Assembly (NCBI GenBank): GCA_032209605.1
Contig: JASFXZ010000009.1
Location: forward strand, 17,099,553 to 17,163,552
DNA: 64,000 nucleotides
Direction: 5' to 3'
From: Mactromeris polynyma
Lineage: Eukaryota > Mollusca > Bivalvia > Venerida > Mactridae
Shown here: positions 1 to 11,317 of the stretch, in pieces
Layout: the number at the start of each line of letters is the position of its first letter
How positions within the stretch are numbered: the first letter of the stretch is position 1
The notes under the pieces: model-generated
What the model was told of the DNA's origin: nothing
What the model saw: only the letters and a program-made list of their open reading frames with translations
Databases searched by the model: none
Position numbers and translations under genes: made by a program

Positions 1-867
1 CTCCCTACAGTGATCCCTTCCTGAGCAACCACCTCCCTAGAGTGGTCCCTTCCTGAGCAACCACCTCCCTACAGTGATCCCTTCCTGAGTAACCACCTCC
101 CTAGAGTGGTCCCTTCCTGAGTAACCACCTCCCTAGAGTGGTCCCTTCCTGAGCAACCACCTCCCTACAGTGATCCCTTCCTGAGTAACCACCTCCCTAG
201 AGTGGTCCCTTCCTGAGCAACCACCTCCCTAGAGTGGTCCCTTCCCGAGCAACCACCTCCCTAGAGTGGTCCCTTCCTGAGCAACCACCTCCCTACAGTG
301 ATCCCTTCCTGAGCAACCACCTCCCTAGAGTGATCCCCTCCTGAGCAACCATCTCCCTATAGTGATCCCTTCCTGAGCAACCACCTCCCTACAGTGATCC
401 CTTCCTGAGCAACCACCTCCCTACAGTGATCCCTTCCTGAGCAACCACCTCCCTACAGTGATCCCTTCCTGAGCAACCACCTCCCTACAGTGGTCCCTTC
501 CTGAGCAACCACCTCCCTACAGTGGTCCCTTCCCGAGCAACCACCTCCCTACAGTGATCCCTTCCTGAGCAACCACCTCCCTACAGTGGTCCCTTCCTGA
601 GCAACCACCTCCCTACAGTGGTCCCTTCCTGAGCAACCACCTCCCTACAGTGGTCCCTTCCTGAGCAACCACCTCCCTACAGTGATCCCTTCCTGAGCAA
701 CCACCTCCCTACAGTGGTCCCTTCCTGAGCAACCACCTCCCTACAGTGGTCCCTTCCTGAGCAACCACCTCCCTACAGTGGTCCCTTCCTGAGCAACCAC
801 CTCCCTACAGTGATCCCTTCCTGAGCAACCACCTCCCTACAGTGATCCCTTCCTGAGCAACCACCTC
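1..867. repeat. 32-bp minisatellite, about 27 copies
   Basis: Head-to-tail array of a 32-bp unit that reads CTCCCTACAGTGATCCCTTC followed by CTGAGCAACCAC. The array is cut by the left edge of the window. Units differ mainly by ACAGTGA versus AGAGTGG. Variant units are clustered: AGAGTGG types dominate the first 300 bases and ACAGTGG types the second half, as expected from local unit duplication. It lies in what should be an intron of the OXSR1-like gene to its right. No long open frame crosses it. Confidence 0.95.
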
Positions 868-1393
868 TTTTCAACAGCTTTATCAATTGTACGGGTAGGA
901 ACAATTCACTATATTTTTAACCTCTGTTTAACAACAACCTCTCAACAACATCTGAAATGTATAATCCCCAAAGTGTGTTGCTCTAGAGGGGTTGCACTTT
1001 ACTAATTTTGCTATTTAATATGATGACACAGATTTTGCATAGCCTGTTATTTGATTGTCTTGCAACTTTTTTTGGCTTGAATGTTAAATTGTTTAACTAA
1101 CATTTTCTGAAATGTTTTTATACATGACATGTACCAGTACCAGTAGATTAAGTATTGGTTTATACCAACAGATTACTAGATGGCCCCTAACTAACAGCTA
1201 GTGTACACAAACAGGGTTTTGAATATATGCAGTTGTTCTTGTGTTTATATACATATATGAAATTACTAATCGTTAATGAATTAATCTGGAGTTTCATGTT
1301 TGTAACATGGTTGTACATGTATACAGGTTACAAAGAGTAAATTTCCCCAAATATTTTGTACAAACAGGGTTATAAATAGATTTTAGATAAGGC
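868..1393. other. Unique AT-rich intron-like sequence
   Basis: AT-rich DNA between two tandem arrays. I see no open frame, splice-bounded exon or RNA signature in it. Confidence 0.5.
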
Positions 1394-2341
1394 AATACAA
1401 CACAATATAAAAAGAAATAACACAATGCAACGCAATACAACATGATACAACACAATACAACACAATGCAACATGATACAACACAATACAACACTATACAA
1501 CACTATACAACACTATACAACACAATACAACACAATACAACACAATACAACACTATACAACACTATACAACACAATACAATACAACACTATACAACACAA
1601 TACAACACTATACAATGCAAGACAACAAGATACAACACAATACAACAAAATACAACATGATACAACATGATACAACACAATACAACAAGATACAATTCAT
1701 TACAACAAGATGCAACACAATACAACACAATGCAACATGATACAACATAATAGAACACGATACAACACAACACAATACAACACAATACAACATAATATAA
1801 CACTATACAACACAAGACAACATGATGCAATACAACACAATGCAATACAACACAATACAACATGATGCAATACAACACAATGCAATACAACACAATACAA
1901 CACAATACAACACAATACAACACTACAACACAATACAACACTATACAACACTATACAACACAATACAACACAAAACAACACAAGACAACACAATGCAACA
2001 TGATAAACACAATACAACAAGATACAATACAATACAACAAGATACAATACAATACAACAAGATACAACACAATACAACATGATGCAATACAACACAATGC
2101 AATAAACACAATACGACACAATACAACACAATACAACACTATACAACACTATACAACACAATACAACACAATACAACACAAGACAACACAATGCAACATG
2201 ATACAACACAATACAACAAGATACAATACAATACAACAAGATACAATACAATACAACATGATACAACATGATACAACAAGATACAATGCAATTCAACACA
2301 ATACAACAAGATACAGCACAATACAACATGATACAGCACAT
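1394..2341. repeat. ATACAACACA-type 10/5-bp satellite-like array
   Basis: About 950 bases built almost entirely from ATACAACACA and close variants (ATACAACATG, ATACAACAAG, CTATACAACA). The unit is 10 bp with a 5-bp sub-period. Guanine is rare on this strand, so long stop-poor frames appear on both strands (Cys/Val/Leu-rich one way, Gln/Asn/Thr-rich the other). Those frames follow from the composition and should not be called genes. Confidence 0.93.
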
Positions 2342-3340
2342 ATAGTGTATGCAAGGTTTCTTTGAAATAATATGTCTCAGTACTAACCAAACATTTTTCC
2401 TGCTTCATAAGCTTAGTGCAATGCTAAGATAGATCACTTTGCAAGTCATTTTCCCAATGTGAAGTAGATCAACTATTTAGTCAGTTTACATTGAATGAAC
2501 ACATCCCAATGTGTATGCAGGAATCACCTTATTGTTTGGGTACTGTGGACTGGTGATATTGATACATTATTACCTATGTTAACATGCTGAAGAAGTGGCA
2601 TTATTGTTGATAATGTTTAAGCTTTTTATAATAGAGGTCATGGGTTTGAATCCAACTGTGATCATGACCATTCCTTTAAATATATCAAACATGTGCAGGT
2701 ATTTCCATTGATCTTATGTGACCTCGAGACTGAAAAAGGATTTCTGAACTTTTTGGTCTATGGTGGTCGAATTTAATAGGATGATTTCCTGGCAGGACAC
2801 TTAACCTTTGTTGTTTAAGAACAGTGTGACCTTAAATCCGAGTGTCTGCTGGACAATACCAAGGCCTATGGTTATTCAGTATTATAGGTTGATTACCAGT
2901 GGTCTTTAGGTAACCCTTATTGTTATGAAGGTCAGTATGTCAAAGGTCACAGTGACCTTGAGACTTACACAGACTTCTGGTTAATAAATAGAGTAAGCTT
3001 GGTCCAAAGGCAGTCAAATCTCTTAGCATTGCTGTCTCAGGTCAAAGGTCCCTTGGTCAGCTCTTAACAACCCACTTACATCTTGTTGGCTAACTCCGGG
3101 GGCATATGTGTTTTAGAAAAAAATGTCTGTTCATGCTTTGAATTTATAGGTAAGATTGCACTTTGCATGAAACTTGCAAGCTGCTTAACACTTATATCAA
3201 AGTGTTCAACCTCTGTACCACTAAATGAACATACAGTTCTGTATGTCTGACATGTAGTAACTTTGTATGTCCAGTTGTATACGACAATATCGTGATAAAA
3301 TTATTGAAAATAATATGTTACTTTGCTCTACTGTTTACAG
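2342..3340. other. Intron-like sequence 5' of the first OXSR1-like exon
   Basis: No coding signal. It holds several GTGACCTTGAGACT-like stretches (around 2720, 2830 and 2950) that look like old dispersed repeat. It ends in a pyrimidine-rich tract and TTTACAG, the acceptor of the exon at 3341. Confidence 0.5.
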
Positions 3341-3555
3341 TCTCCACGTGTGCGACCATCAGATGACCAAGATGATGACGCGGTAGAAAAGCTAGCGTTA
3401 GGGGCCGCCAAGATGTCCACAACAGGACAGGCTGATAAAGCACCGACCCAAGCGGAGCCTACGAAAACAGAGCAACCAGCACCAGAGGTGTCTGAACCCC
3501 AAAGTAGTTCAAAACCCGATGTGCCAGTTGCTATAAACCTTGTACTGAGATTAAG
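3341..3555 (+). CDS. OXSR1: OSR1/SPAK-type Ser/Thr kinase, linker exon (partial gene)
   Basis: First of five consecutive exons encoding the C-terminal part of an oxidative-stress-responsive kinase (OXSR1/STK39 in vertebrates, fray in flies). These kinases are activated by WNK and phosphorylate cation-chloride cotransporters. The exon lies between TTTACAG and AAG|GTAACT. It opens with SPRV, which matches the segment after the kinase domain of OSR1 as I remember it. A low-complexity Glu/Pro/Gln/Ser linker follows, and the exon ends on INLVLRLR, the start of the conserved C-terminal (OSR1_C/CCT) domain. That domain docks RFx[V/I] motifs of WNKs and cotransporters. The exon starts in phase 0 and ends after two bases of a codon, completed at 4911. 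The kinase domain is not in the window. One gene could correspond to both vertebrate paralogues, so the symbol marks the family. Confidence 0.9.
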
Positions 3556-4636
3556 GTAACTTTTTGTGTTTTGTCGGAGCAGTCTAACATGGTTTTGCTT
3601 TAACATTGACGCGGAATGGTTAACCATTCAATAAAGGGTATGTAACGGTGAATTAACCGAAATCCATTTTGGATCTGGAGTGACCAGTAATCTTAGCATC
3701 TCAGCATTTTTTTATGTTGCACAACAAAACTTAACCTTCAAATTGCGCCTTCCATCTTTTTCAATATATTTCTTGTTTCATAATGCGTCAGTCAACGTTC
3801 ACTCAAAAGAATGTGTATGGTCGTAGAGTAATCTATTCACCAGAGCTATGTTTAGCTGGCCTGATGTTTATAGTGTATTAAATGTTTCAAAAATCCTGTT
3901 CATTGTTATGGTTATAACATTTTATTTTAAAGCAATAGTGAAACAAGTTATTACAACTTATATTAATCACTCCAGATTGTGGCGAGAAGTTAGTTGCTTG
4001 TGTAAGAATAGGTTCGTACTGGTTTGTATACCAGGAGCATTGGTTAGGTTAACTGACCAACTTACCATTACTAAAATACTGGTGAAAGAATGGTGTAAAA
4101 CTTCAACGCAATCCAAGCTGAAAAATTTCCAAAATACAATGATGAAGATAGTGTTCTTTTTCAGTATGTGGTCAGAGTATGTGTAGCTATTCTTAGTCTG
4201 TAAATAACACTACCATCTTGGTATACAATTGTTTGTCTTGTGTCTGTTAAGCAGCTAAATTCTCTGACTTTAAAAGTACATACATGTAGTCTTATTTTGT
4301 TTGGCAATATATACGTAGTCATAGATTTAAGAAAATTGGGGGTAAATGTCTTCATACAGAACGCATTTTTCACATTTTTTACATGTTTCTAAAAATCACA
4401 AGCGTCCGATACCAGTATTTTCTATCCTGATGAACATGCTGAGTTAGCACTTGCGTTGGAAATACGTGTATCAGACTCATGGTTTGCAGTTCCAGGAAAC
4501 TTTAAAGAAAAGTTATTATGTTTTATAGTATGTCTGTATGAAGGCATTGGCATGCCATTTTCTCAAAATTATTACTTGGCAAACTCTGATATAAAATACC
4601 TTTAAGCTTCATATCTCATGAAATGAAATACTGGTA

Positions 4637-4796
4637 CAATAAAACCTCACTTAAAGACCTCCTTGAAATTCAGAGCCCAATTTGCAAGTCCATTTCACTG
4701 TTGAGTTCTTTATTCAACCTCCATATTAAAACCACCTCAATAAGAAGACCAGTTTACAAGGGTCCCGAGGGTGGTCTTATTATTGAGGTTTTACTG
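4637..4796. mobile_element. Pogo/Tigger-like MITE with TA target duplication
   Basis: A 160-bp element that starts CAATAAAACCTCACTTAAAG and ends with the inverted TTATTGAGGTTTTACTG. It is flanked by TA on both sides (4635-4636, 4797-4798). CAGTAAAACCTC-type termini with TA duplications are typical of pogo/Tigger-like Tc1/mariner relatives. It has no coding capacity, so it is non-autonomous. It sits in the intron between the first two OXSR1-like exons. A longer relative lies at 11140-11317. Confidence 0.8.
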
Positions 4797-4910
4797 TATT
4801 ATTATGGACGAGCATTATACATGTAAGTGACACTCACAGTCTGTGCAGATTTCTAGCAGTTGTGTTATTCTTTGTGAGTGAAAATAAATATTTTTCATCA
4901 CTGTTTTCAG

Positions 4911-4963
4911 AAATGAACGAAGGGAACTGAACGATATAAAGTTTGATTTCACTCCTGGGCAAG
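4911..4963 (+). CDS. OXSR1: OSR1/SPAK-type kinase, C-terminal domain exon 2
   Basis: A 53-base exon between TGTTTTCAG and CAAG|GTAAATG. Joined to 3555 it reads LRLRNERRELNDIKFDFTPG, which closely resembles the first strands of the OSR1_C domain (vertebrate RLRNSKKELNDIRFEFTPG). The phase-2 entry and phase-1 exit fit both neighbours. It is too short to be found without the splice context. Confidence 0.92.
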
Positions 4964-5823
4964 GTAAATGATCTCTCCATTGTGTTGATTTTCATTAATG
5001 TGTAAGATTTGACCTTAGTTTGTTTATGATATAATGTAAGGTCTCATGGCTTCAAAAATAATAGGATATCAGATCTATGATTCACTGAGCAAGGTTCATT
5101 AAGACTGGATATCAGTGAATAGAATTCAATCATGGCTGTGCAGATCTTTTTCTATAGTTCCCACAGGTGAGACTATCTGACCCATTCCCAAAGCCAAATA
5201 TATCATTTTTTTACCAATCAGAAAAAAAAAATTCCCAATCAGAGCACCTAAGAAAAATTGTCTACTGGAGCGACCTGGTCTATCTTTCAATAACTCTGGC
5301 CATTTATTGTCTGTTTGTGGACATTTTGTGTGTCTTGTTGACAGTTGATATAAGAAATGTAGATAAGAATGCTTTTGTATATAAAATTCATTAAAGCTAT
5401 GAAAAGCATGTGATAAAGTTTTCCCAAGTTGGCAAATTTTACGATGCAAATTTTCCCAATTTATCTAGGGTCTTTTTCCCAAAATGGACAGAAAAAGGCT
5501 GTTAAGCAGCTAAGTTTTTCAAAAGTCATTGTTTGATTTCATTAAACTGGAGCATAAATTACATGGTCACTGCAATATATATTTATCTTTGGTTATTCAT
5601 ATTTTTCATTTGATGTAATCATAATGTTCATTTGATATGGCAATTATACATCAGTACTTGAATGATGTAATTGTGTAAAATTTTATATTTCTGATTTTTG
5701 AAGAAGGCTTTCAAGCCAAAATATTAATCTTGAATGAATAGTTTATTGAATTATTTTATACTTACAATTCCAGACTGAATCAGTTTTATCATTGTGTAAT
5801 TTACTTGTGTCTATATATTTCAG

Positions 5824-5892
5824 ATTCCTCGGATAGCGTGTCCCGAGAACTTGTTGAAGCTGGGCTGGTCGATGGAAAAGATATGATTGTTG
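5824..5892 (+). CDS. OXSR1: OSR1/SPAK-type kinase, C-terminal domain exon 3
   Basis: A 69-base exon between TATTTCAG and TTG|GTAAGAA. It reads DSSDSVSRELVEAGLVDGKD then MIV, matching the VSQEL..AGLVDG.D segment of the docking domain. It enters and leaves in phase 1, as expected from the exons at 4911 and 8247. Confidence 0.92.
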
Positions 5893-6179
5893 GTAAGAAA
5901 ACTTAGAATTTATTATTTCATGCAACTTGAATTTATTGGTATAACATAGATACAGACGTTGGTGCTGTGAACTATGAATTCTCACAATTCTGATTGGTCG
6001 GAGTGAAGGTCTGGCATTACCTACACATTACAAAAAATGATTAATTTAGCTTTTTTGTTGTGAATCTGTACATGTTGGAGTTTATTGACTGAATCACTAT
6101 CAGTTTCAGATTGGTTGCTACTGTTCACATTGGATAAATTGTTAAATTACTCTTTACAATTTTTTATTCAATTTTAATT

Positions 6180-7011
6180 AGGTATGTCAATATTCGGTTA
6201 TTTTACATCCGAATATTGGAATACTGATCTAGCATTTGAATATTCGATAAAATGTATCTTTACGATATTAAAGCTGAATGCAAGTGTATTAAATTTCAAT
6301 GATGGGTATCATCCCATTGAATGACATGTTATGTGTGAAAATTATGTCTGCAGGTGTTAATTGACATGTATTGTTGTATATTTCGGGGCAAGACAGATAT
6401 AACACTCTGGTGAGGACACTTGAGTGATCAGTTTAAAACATACAAATGATAAGCTTAACCTTTGAATTTTAGATGCATTATTGTTAAAATACTGCCGTGC
6501 GGCTATCGGCAAATTTAACTCGACACAATTCTATATTATCGGCTAACCTTGCGTTTACTTCAATAATTTGCATCATACGTACAGTTGGATGGCATGACAA
6601 AGAATTCATAATTTTGATGCAATCGGAATATAATGACAGATATAAAGGCATTTCGATTTGTTTTCACTTTCGTTAACAACTTGCAATGAACAAAACAAAA
6701 GTTTTCATAACAAAGTAACAAAGCTTTTCTCAAACTACAAACTACTAGTATGTATGAGTGGAAAAGTAGAAATGGTGATGATAAACAAATGATTGGTGCC
6801 GTTCGTATTAGATGGAGGCTGAATATTCGAGTGTAGGACAAAATCCCCTTTGCTCATTTTGTACAAGGTGGACAAAAGCCCCTTCTTGAATTTTACAAGG
6901 TGGACAAAATCCCCTTCATGAATTTTACAAGTAGAACAAAATCCCCTTCATGAATTTTACAAGGTTGACCGAATATTCGAATACCAAAATGCTATTCGTT
7001 GACATCCCCAG
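6180..7011. mobile_element. Non-autonomous hAT-like element, about 0.83 kb
   Basis: The left end reads AGGTATGTCAATATTCGG and the right end, inverted, CTGGGGATGTCAACGAATA. The flanks carry a matching TTTAATT (6173-6179 and 7012-7018), consistent with a 7-8 bp target duplication. GAATATTCG motifs recur inside both ends. No transposase frame is present. The right half contains a short tandem block of the GGACAAAATCCCCTT repeat (6834-6967), which occurs elsewhere in the window without these termini. It lies in the intron between exons 5892 and 8247. The hAT label rests on the termini and TSD length only. Confidence 0.6.
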
Positions 7012-8246
7012 TTTAATTGATTGAACTGGGCTAAAATACATGTTCGGGTCTCTCCACTTCATCTGTTGTGAAGTTTGAAAGTACTTGTTCACCTCTTAAA
7101 CACAATATTTCGGTTTCTGACCTTTAGCGACTTCCCCTTTGGCTGTCATCAAATTTGTCACTGATTTGGAAGATACTTTATGTCATGTTTAGGTGAAAAC
7201 AGTTACTGTCAAAGTGACACCAAATATGTTGTGGTTAGACTACTTGTCGTAATTGAGACATTAAACATTTTGTGAAATTTTCTGTATCAACAAAACTGCT
7301 GTATCAATGAATAAAAAACCCAACTATTTAATTGATCCCCTGTAAAATGTTTGCTATTACATCATTCATATAATTATGTTTTATAGAATAATAATACCAC
7401 CACCAGTTAGTGTATAAAATAAGCAAATAATTTTGATCATGTTAGTAATAACAGTAAACTCTCAGAAACATGGTCAAAAGTCCTGTTTTCTGAGAATTCC
7501 GGTTTTCAGGGAACTTATCATAAGACTACAGTTTGTTCTAACTCTCCCCTCTTTGATGCCTGTTGGAGTCTGCTATGTGTATATGTTGTATTGATGGTAT
7601 AGTGATTTACATATCATTTCAATATATCCAAATTTCAATGGTGTAGACAATTCAGATCTTATGTGTATCCTGATGTGTAAAAAATGCCATTTGATGTTAT
7701 GTCAAGTTTATGAGGAGTATCTGACTTACATTAGAAAAAACGCCAGCTGCTTTCAAGCTGTGGTAAAAAACTAAATGACATTCTCTCTGGTGTTCTGGAA
7801 TTTTGGCTTTGACCCTATGTCATCATGTCTGAGTTTATCACTTTACCAGATATTTGAAAACTATGCCAACAATACATTAATGTTACACAGAAACATTACA
7901 AAAAACTGGCACTAACTCACTAAACTGTTGCACAAATAAAACGCACAGAGTTAAATAAGATGTCAGGTTTTTATTCTTGCTGAGTGAATTAATTGAAATG
8001 TAAATTTCAAACTGTTTTATTGACTGACATCAAATCAGGACATGTTTCAAATAAATTAAATGGTTAGGATTGATTGACAATTATGGTGAAATTACTCACA
8101 TTTTATTGAACTTCCGTTATAAATATTAAAACATCTGCATGTACTATTGATACAGGGATGTGGTGATATTATTGTAGTTTATGAACCGGTCCATGAGTTG
8201 ACAAAGGTATAGTGCTAAGGTAAACGAGCAAATCTTCTATTTTCAG

Positions 8247-8308
8247 TGGCTGCAAACTTACAAAAGATTCTTGACAATAGAATGTTGAAAAGTCTTACAT
8301 TTGCTTTA
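8247..8308 (+). CDS. OXSR1: OSR1/SPAK-type kinase, C-terminal domain exon 4
   Basis: A 62-base exon between ATTTTCAG and TTA|GTAAGTA. It reads VAANLQKILDNRMLKSLTFA then L. VAANLQKI is a signature stretch of the OSR1_C domain and the rest matches the TFKL strand that follows. The phase-1 entry joins 5892. It exits in phase 0. Confidence 0.92.
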
Positions 8309-8751
8309 GTAAGTATATGTGATTGAAACCTTGAACCTGTATTCAGAAACTAATGATGTTTATTTTTAAGTTTAATATGTTTGATTAACTTTGTTCTCCC
8401 ATGAATTCTTAGAGTGACCAATTTGTCATTGAAAAGGTGTTACAAAGTGAGAAAAAGGTTGCTTAGGGAAGTTCTCACCCCCTAAAAGGGGCCTCCCCCT
8501 ACACAGTCCCCTAGTGTAGAAATAATTTACAACCTCTCCTCACCAACTCAGAGATTTCGAGTTTGTAGTAAGAATTTACTATCAATTTAACCTCTCTAGA
8601 GCAACAATCTCGTAACAAGCTCCTAATTTGCATCTCCTAAATTGCGTTCCTCTGGGAAGGTTGCTGTATATTTCATTCATATTTCATACTTTTACCTGTG
8701 AAGATATTGAATCATGAAACAGAATTATCACTCATTTTTTATCATTTTCAG

Positions 8752-8829
8752 AATTCTGGTTGTGCACCTAACGAGGCCCCCTGTGATAAATCATTGATAG
8801 GTTTTGCACAATTAACTATCAATGATTGA
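8752..8829 (+). CDS. OXSR1: OSR1/SPAK-type kinase, last exon with stop
   Basis: The terminal coding exon after TCATTTTCAG. It reads NSGCAPNEAPCDKSLIGFAQ then LTIND and TGA at 8827-8829. KSLIGFAQLTI matches the C-terminal KLIGFAQLS.S of the vertebrate proteins. With the four preceding exons this gives a complete, undamaged docking domain of about 95 residues. The surface that binds RFx[V/I] peptides is therefore probably functional. Confidence 0.93.
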   Translation, partial: NSGCAPNEAPCDKSLIGFAQLTIND

Positions 8830-9977
8830 TGTATGTCTATCGTGTAGAGTAGATTTAGACGAAATCAGTACTCCGGTCAACGTCGATCAAATTGTCTTAT
8901 TCTTGGATACCTCAACATGCGTACATTTTCATGGATTGGAAAATAAAATTCAGACAGGAAGCAGAAGAAGTAAAGCGCATTATGTCGGCATATTATTTCA
9001 AAGACTTATGTATATTTATATTCACACCTGATCACATGACCAATTTGACGAATGAGGTCACCTATTTTCAGTTTATCACTTGATTTTTATGCATGAGTGC
9101 AAACGAAGCAGGTTTGTTTGAGTAAACTATTAAGATGCTTGTAAGTACATTTCATGTAAACAATCTTACGCATTTTGCATCTGCATTTTTTTTCAACTAT
9201 AAAATTTATTTCATTTGTAAAACCATTCAGTCTAAGTGTGTTCAGTCTCGGAAATTTCTCACAAGCAAAAGGAGAGATTAGCAAGTGCATTGTATGATGC
9301 ATATATACATCTCTTTCGTAATCATATGAAATGTATTATTATCAATTTGAAGGTATGGGTTCTCATTGTTTTCAGGATAGGGGGAAATGCCGAGTACATC
9401 CATTTAGTTTAAACTTATTACTACCCATAATTGTACAAATCATGATTCTATTTTTCGTACATAAATCTCGATATACAGGAAGTGATAGGAACAAAGGACT
9501 TCCTGTCTTATAGAACTCTTCCCCATGTATCCAGTGTTCCTGTAAACTGCACTGCTGGTGGATACAAATTATGATTAGCAACAATTAGATAATAACCGTC
9601 CGACCTCGTTTATTCGATAACCTTCTATCGGAATACTTCAAATGATCTGAAATAAATAGCAGGACTGGATGTATCTTCTTAGACATGTCGAATTGAAATG
9701 GACTATTTAAAACCATGTATTATTGAAATAAAATTTTGGTTCCTATGTATTCGAACGAACATGGTCCAACTGTAGTTAACTTTGCCTTTGAGATTATACA
9801 AGTTTCATCATGCATGATGTAAAATCATAACGACATTTTTATTCTGTACCTCGTGCTAAGCTTCTTCCATACTTCTTCCTGTTAGATCCACCCGAAAACT
9901 CAGTATTGTTTGTACACTATGTCACTTCACACGTTTCTCAACTTCTGATAATGTTGAGAGATTGGTATCATGCTCAA

Positions 9978-10090
9978 AGGAGATTGTCAAGAGTTCTTCC
10001 CCTTTACCCATCTACAGTTTTCTCCCTTTGTACCTTCTATAGATTATGTATAGAACTTTAGATGGGATAAAGGGAAAGAACTCGAATCGC
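9978..10090. mobile_element. Small hairpin MITE, relative of 15362-15503
   Basis: The left arm reads AGGAGATTGTCAAGAGTTCT and continues with CCCTTTACCCATCTA. The right arm is its imperfect inverse, TAGATGGGATAAAGGGAAAG then AACTC. The spacer contains CTCCCTTTGTACCTTCTATAG. The same arm and spacer words recur at 15362-15503, so this is a diverged family member. No target duplication is evident. Confidence 0.55.
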
Positions 10091-11139
10091 TATGGAAACA
10101 AAGACAGGATAAAACATCTGACTGAACTTCAATGGATCTAAAATTAAACCTCTTTTGTACCACGTATAAAACCCCACTTTTAGAGAATTCCATATTTCCT
10201 CAATTAGTAATGCCCTAGATGTTCAGCTATTGCAATGTTCTTTGTGGTTTGTCTATGTAGAGATTTGAGCTGTTAATGCTTAGGTAAATTATTCACAAAC
10301 ATGTCGTAGTAAAGCTTTACTCATGGTGCAGGGATATAACCATTGTTTATGATGTAGAAAACCAAGGACTTTATTTTATTATTCATTTAATGTATGTGGC
10401 ATTCTCTGAGATTTTTCGCCCAAATGACATACCTGGGTGAAATTGAGTTATTAACATTTCTATATGCAGGGATGTTTGCAGGTCACTACAAAACAAAAAT
10501 TATTGTAAAACAATATTTTTTTAGGGAATTACAGCACATTAAATATGGTCATCAAGACTACAAAAATTTCAGCAAATATGTCAGATACGTAGATGTTTAT
10601 TATTCTTTTCCTTAAGAAAAGGGGCCATCTTAATGTTTACTGATAATTGTTTTGCTACTGCTCGCCACTAAATCATAAATCTTTTACTGAAATGTTTAAT
10701 TGACTGTTGCAATTAATGTGCAAACCTGACGTCATAATGTGAAAACATGACATCATCTTTATTATGCTCGGGCCAACAATCTCAGAGACTGCGATGTATC
10801 AGTTTGTTTTGTATACCAAAGTGTTGTCTTACAAATTGATGGTTGAAAGAAAAACTGGTCAATCTGCGTACAAATAACCCAGCAGATAGACTTAGTGCTT
10901 TCATCCATCGAGGTGTCAACATGTATATGTAGCTTGTCATGTTGAATTGTATGGCTTCATGCCGCGAAATGCACGGCTCGTATTAGGGTCGTGAAGTTTA
11001 CATTTTCAGGAAAAGTTTAGCATTTGATTGAATCGTACATAGATCTGGTTCATATGCTTTCAGTTTTTACCACATTTCTGGTGTTCTAGGCGATGTTAGA
11101 TGTTTCAATGTCTCATTATTATATTGATGTGTATATATA

Positions 11140-11317
11140 CAGTAAGACCTCAATTATAAGACCACCCTTGGGACCCTGGAAAACTGGTCTTATTAGTGAG
11201 ATGGTCTAAATATTGAGGTTGAAGAAAGAGCAAAATAGGGAAAATGGACATGAAAATTGTGTTCTTAATTATGAAGTGGTCTTATTATTGAGGTGGTCTT
11301 AAAGTGAGGTTTCACTG
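11140..11317. mobile_element. Pogo/Tigger-like MITE with TA target duplication
   Basis: A 178-bp element beginning CAGTAAGACCTCAATTATAA and ending TCTTAAAGTGAGGTTTCACTG, flanked by TA (11138-11139 and 11318-11319). Internal words such as GACCACCCTTGGGACCCTGG mirror the 4637-4796 copy (GGGTCCCGAGGGTGGTC) in inverted orientation. It is non-coding. A partial relative is at 62937-63012. Confidence 0.82.

Noticed and set aside
1294..2408. Several overlapping 60-210 codon frames on both strands
   Set aside because: They lie on the ATACAACACA array. The Cys/Val/Leu and Gln/Asn/Thr periodic peptides follow from the repeat, not from a gene.
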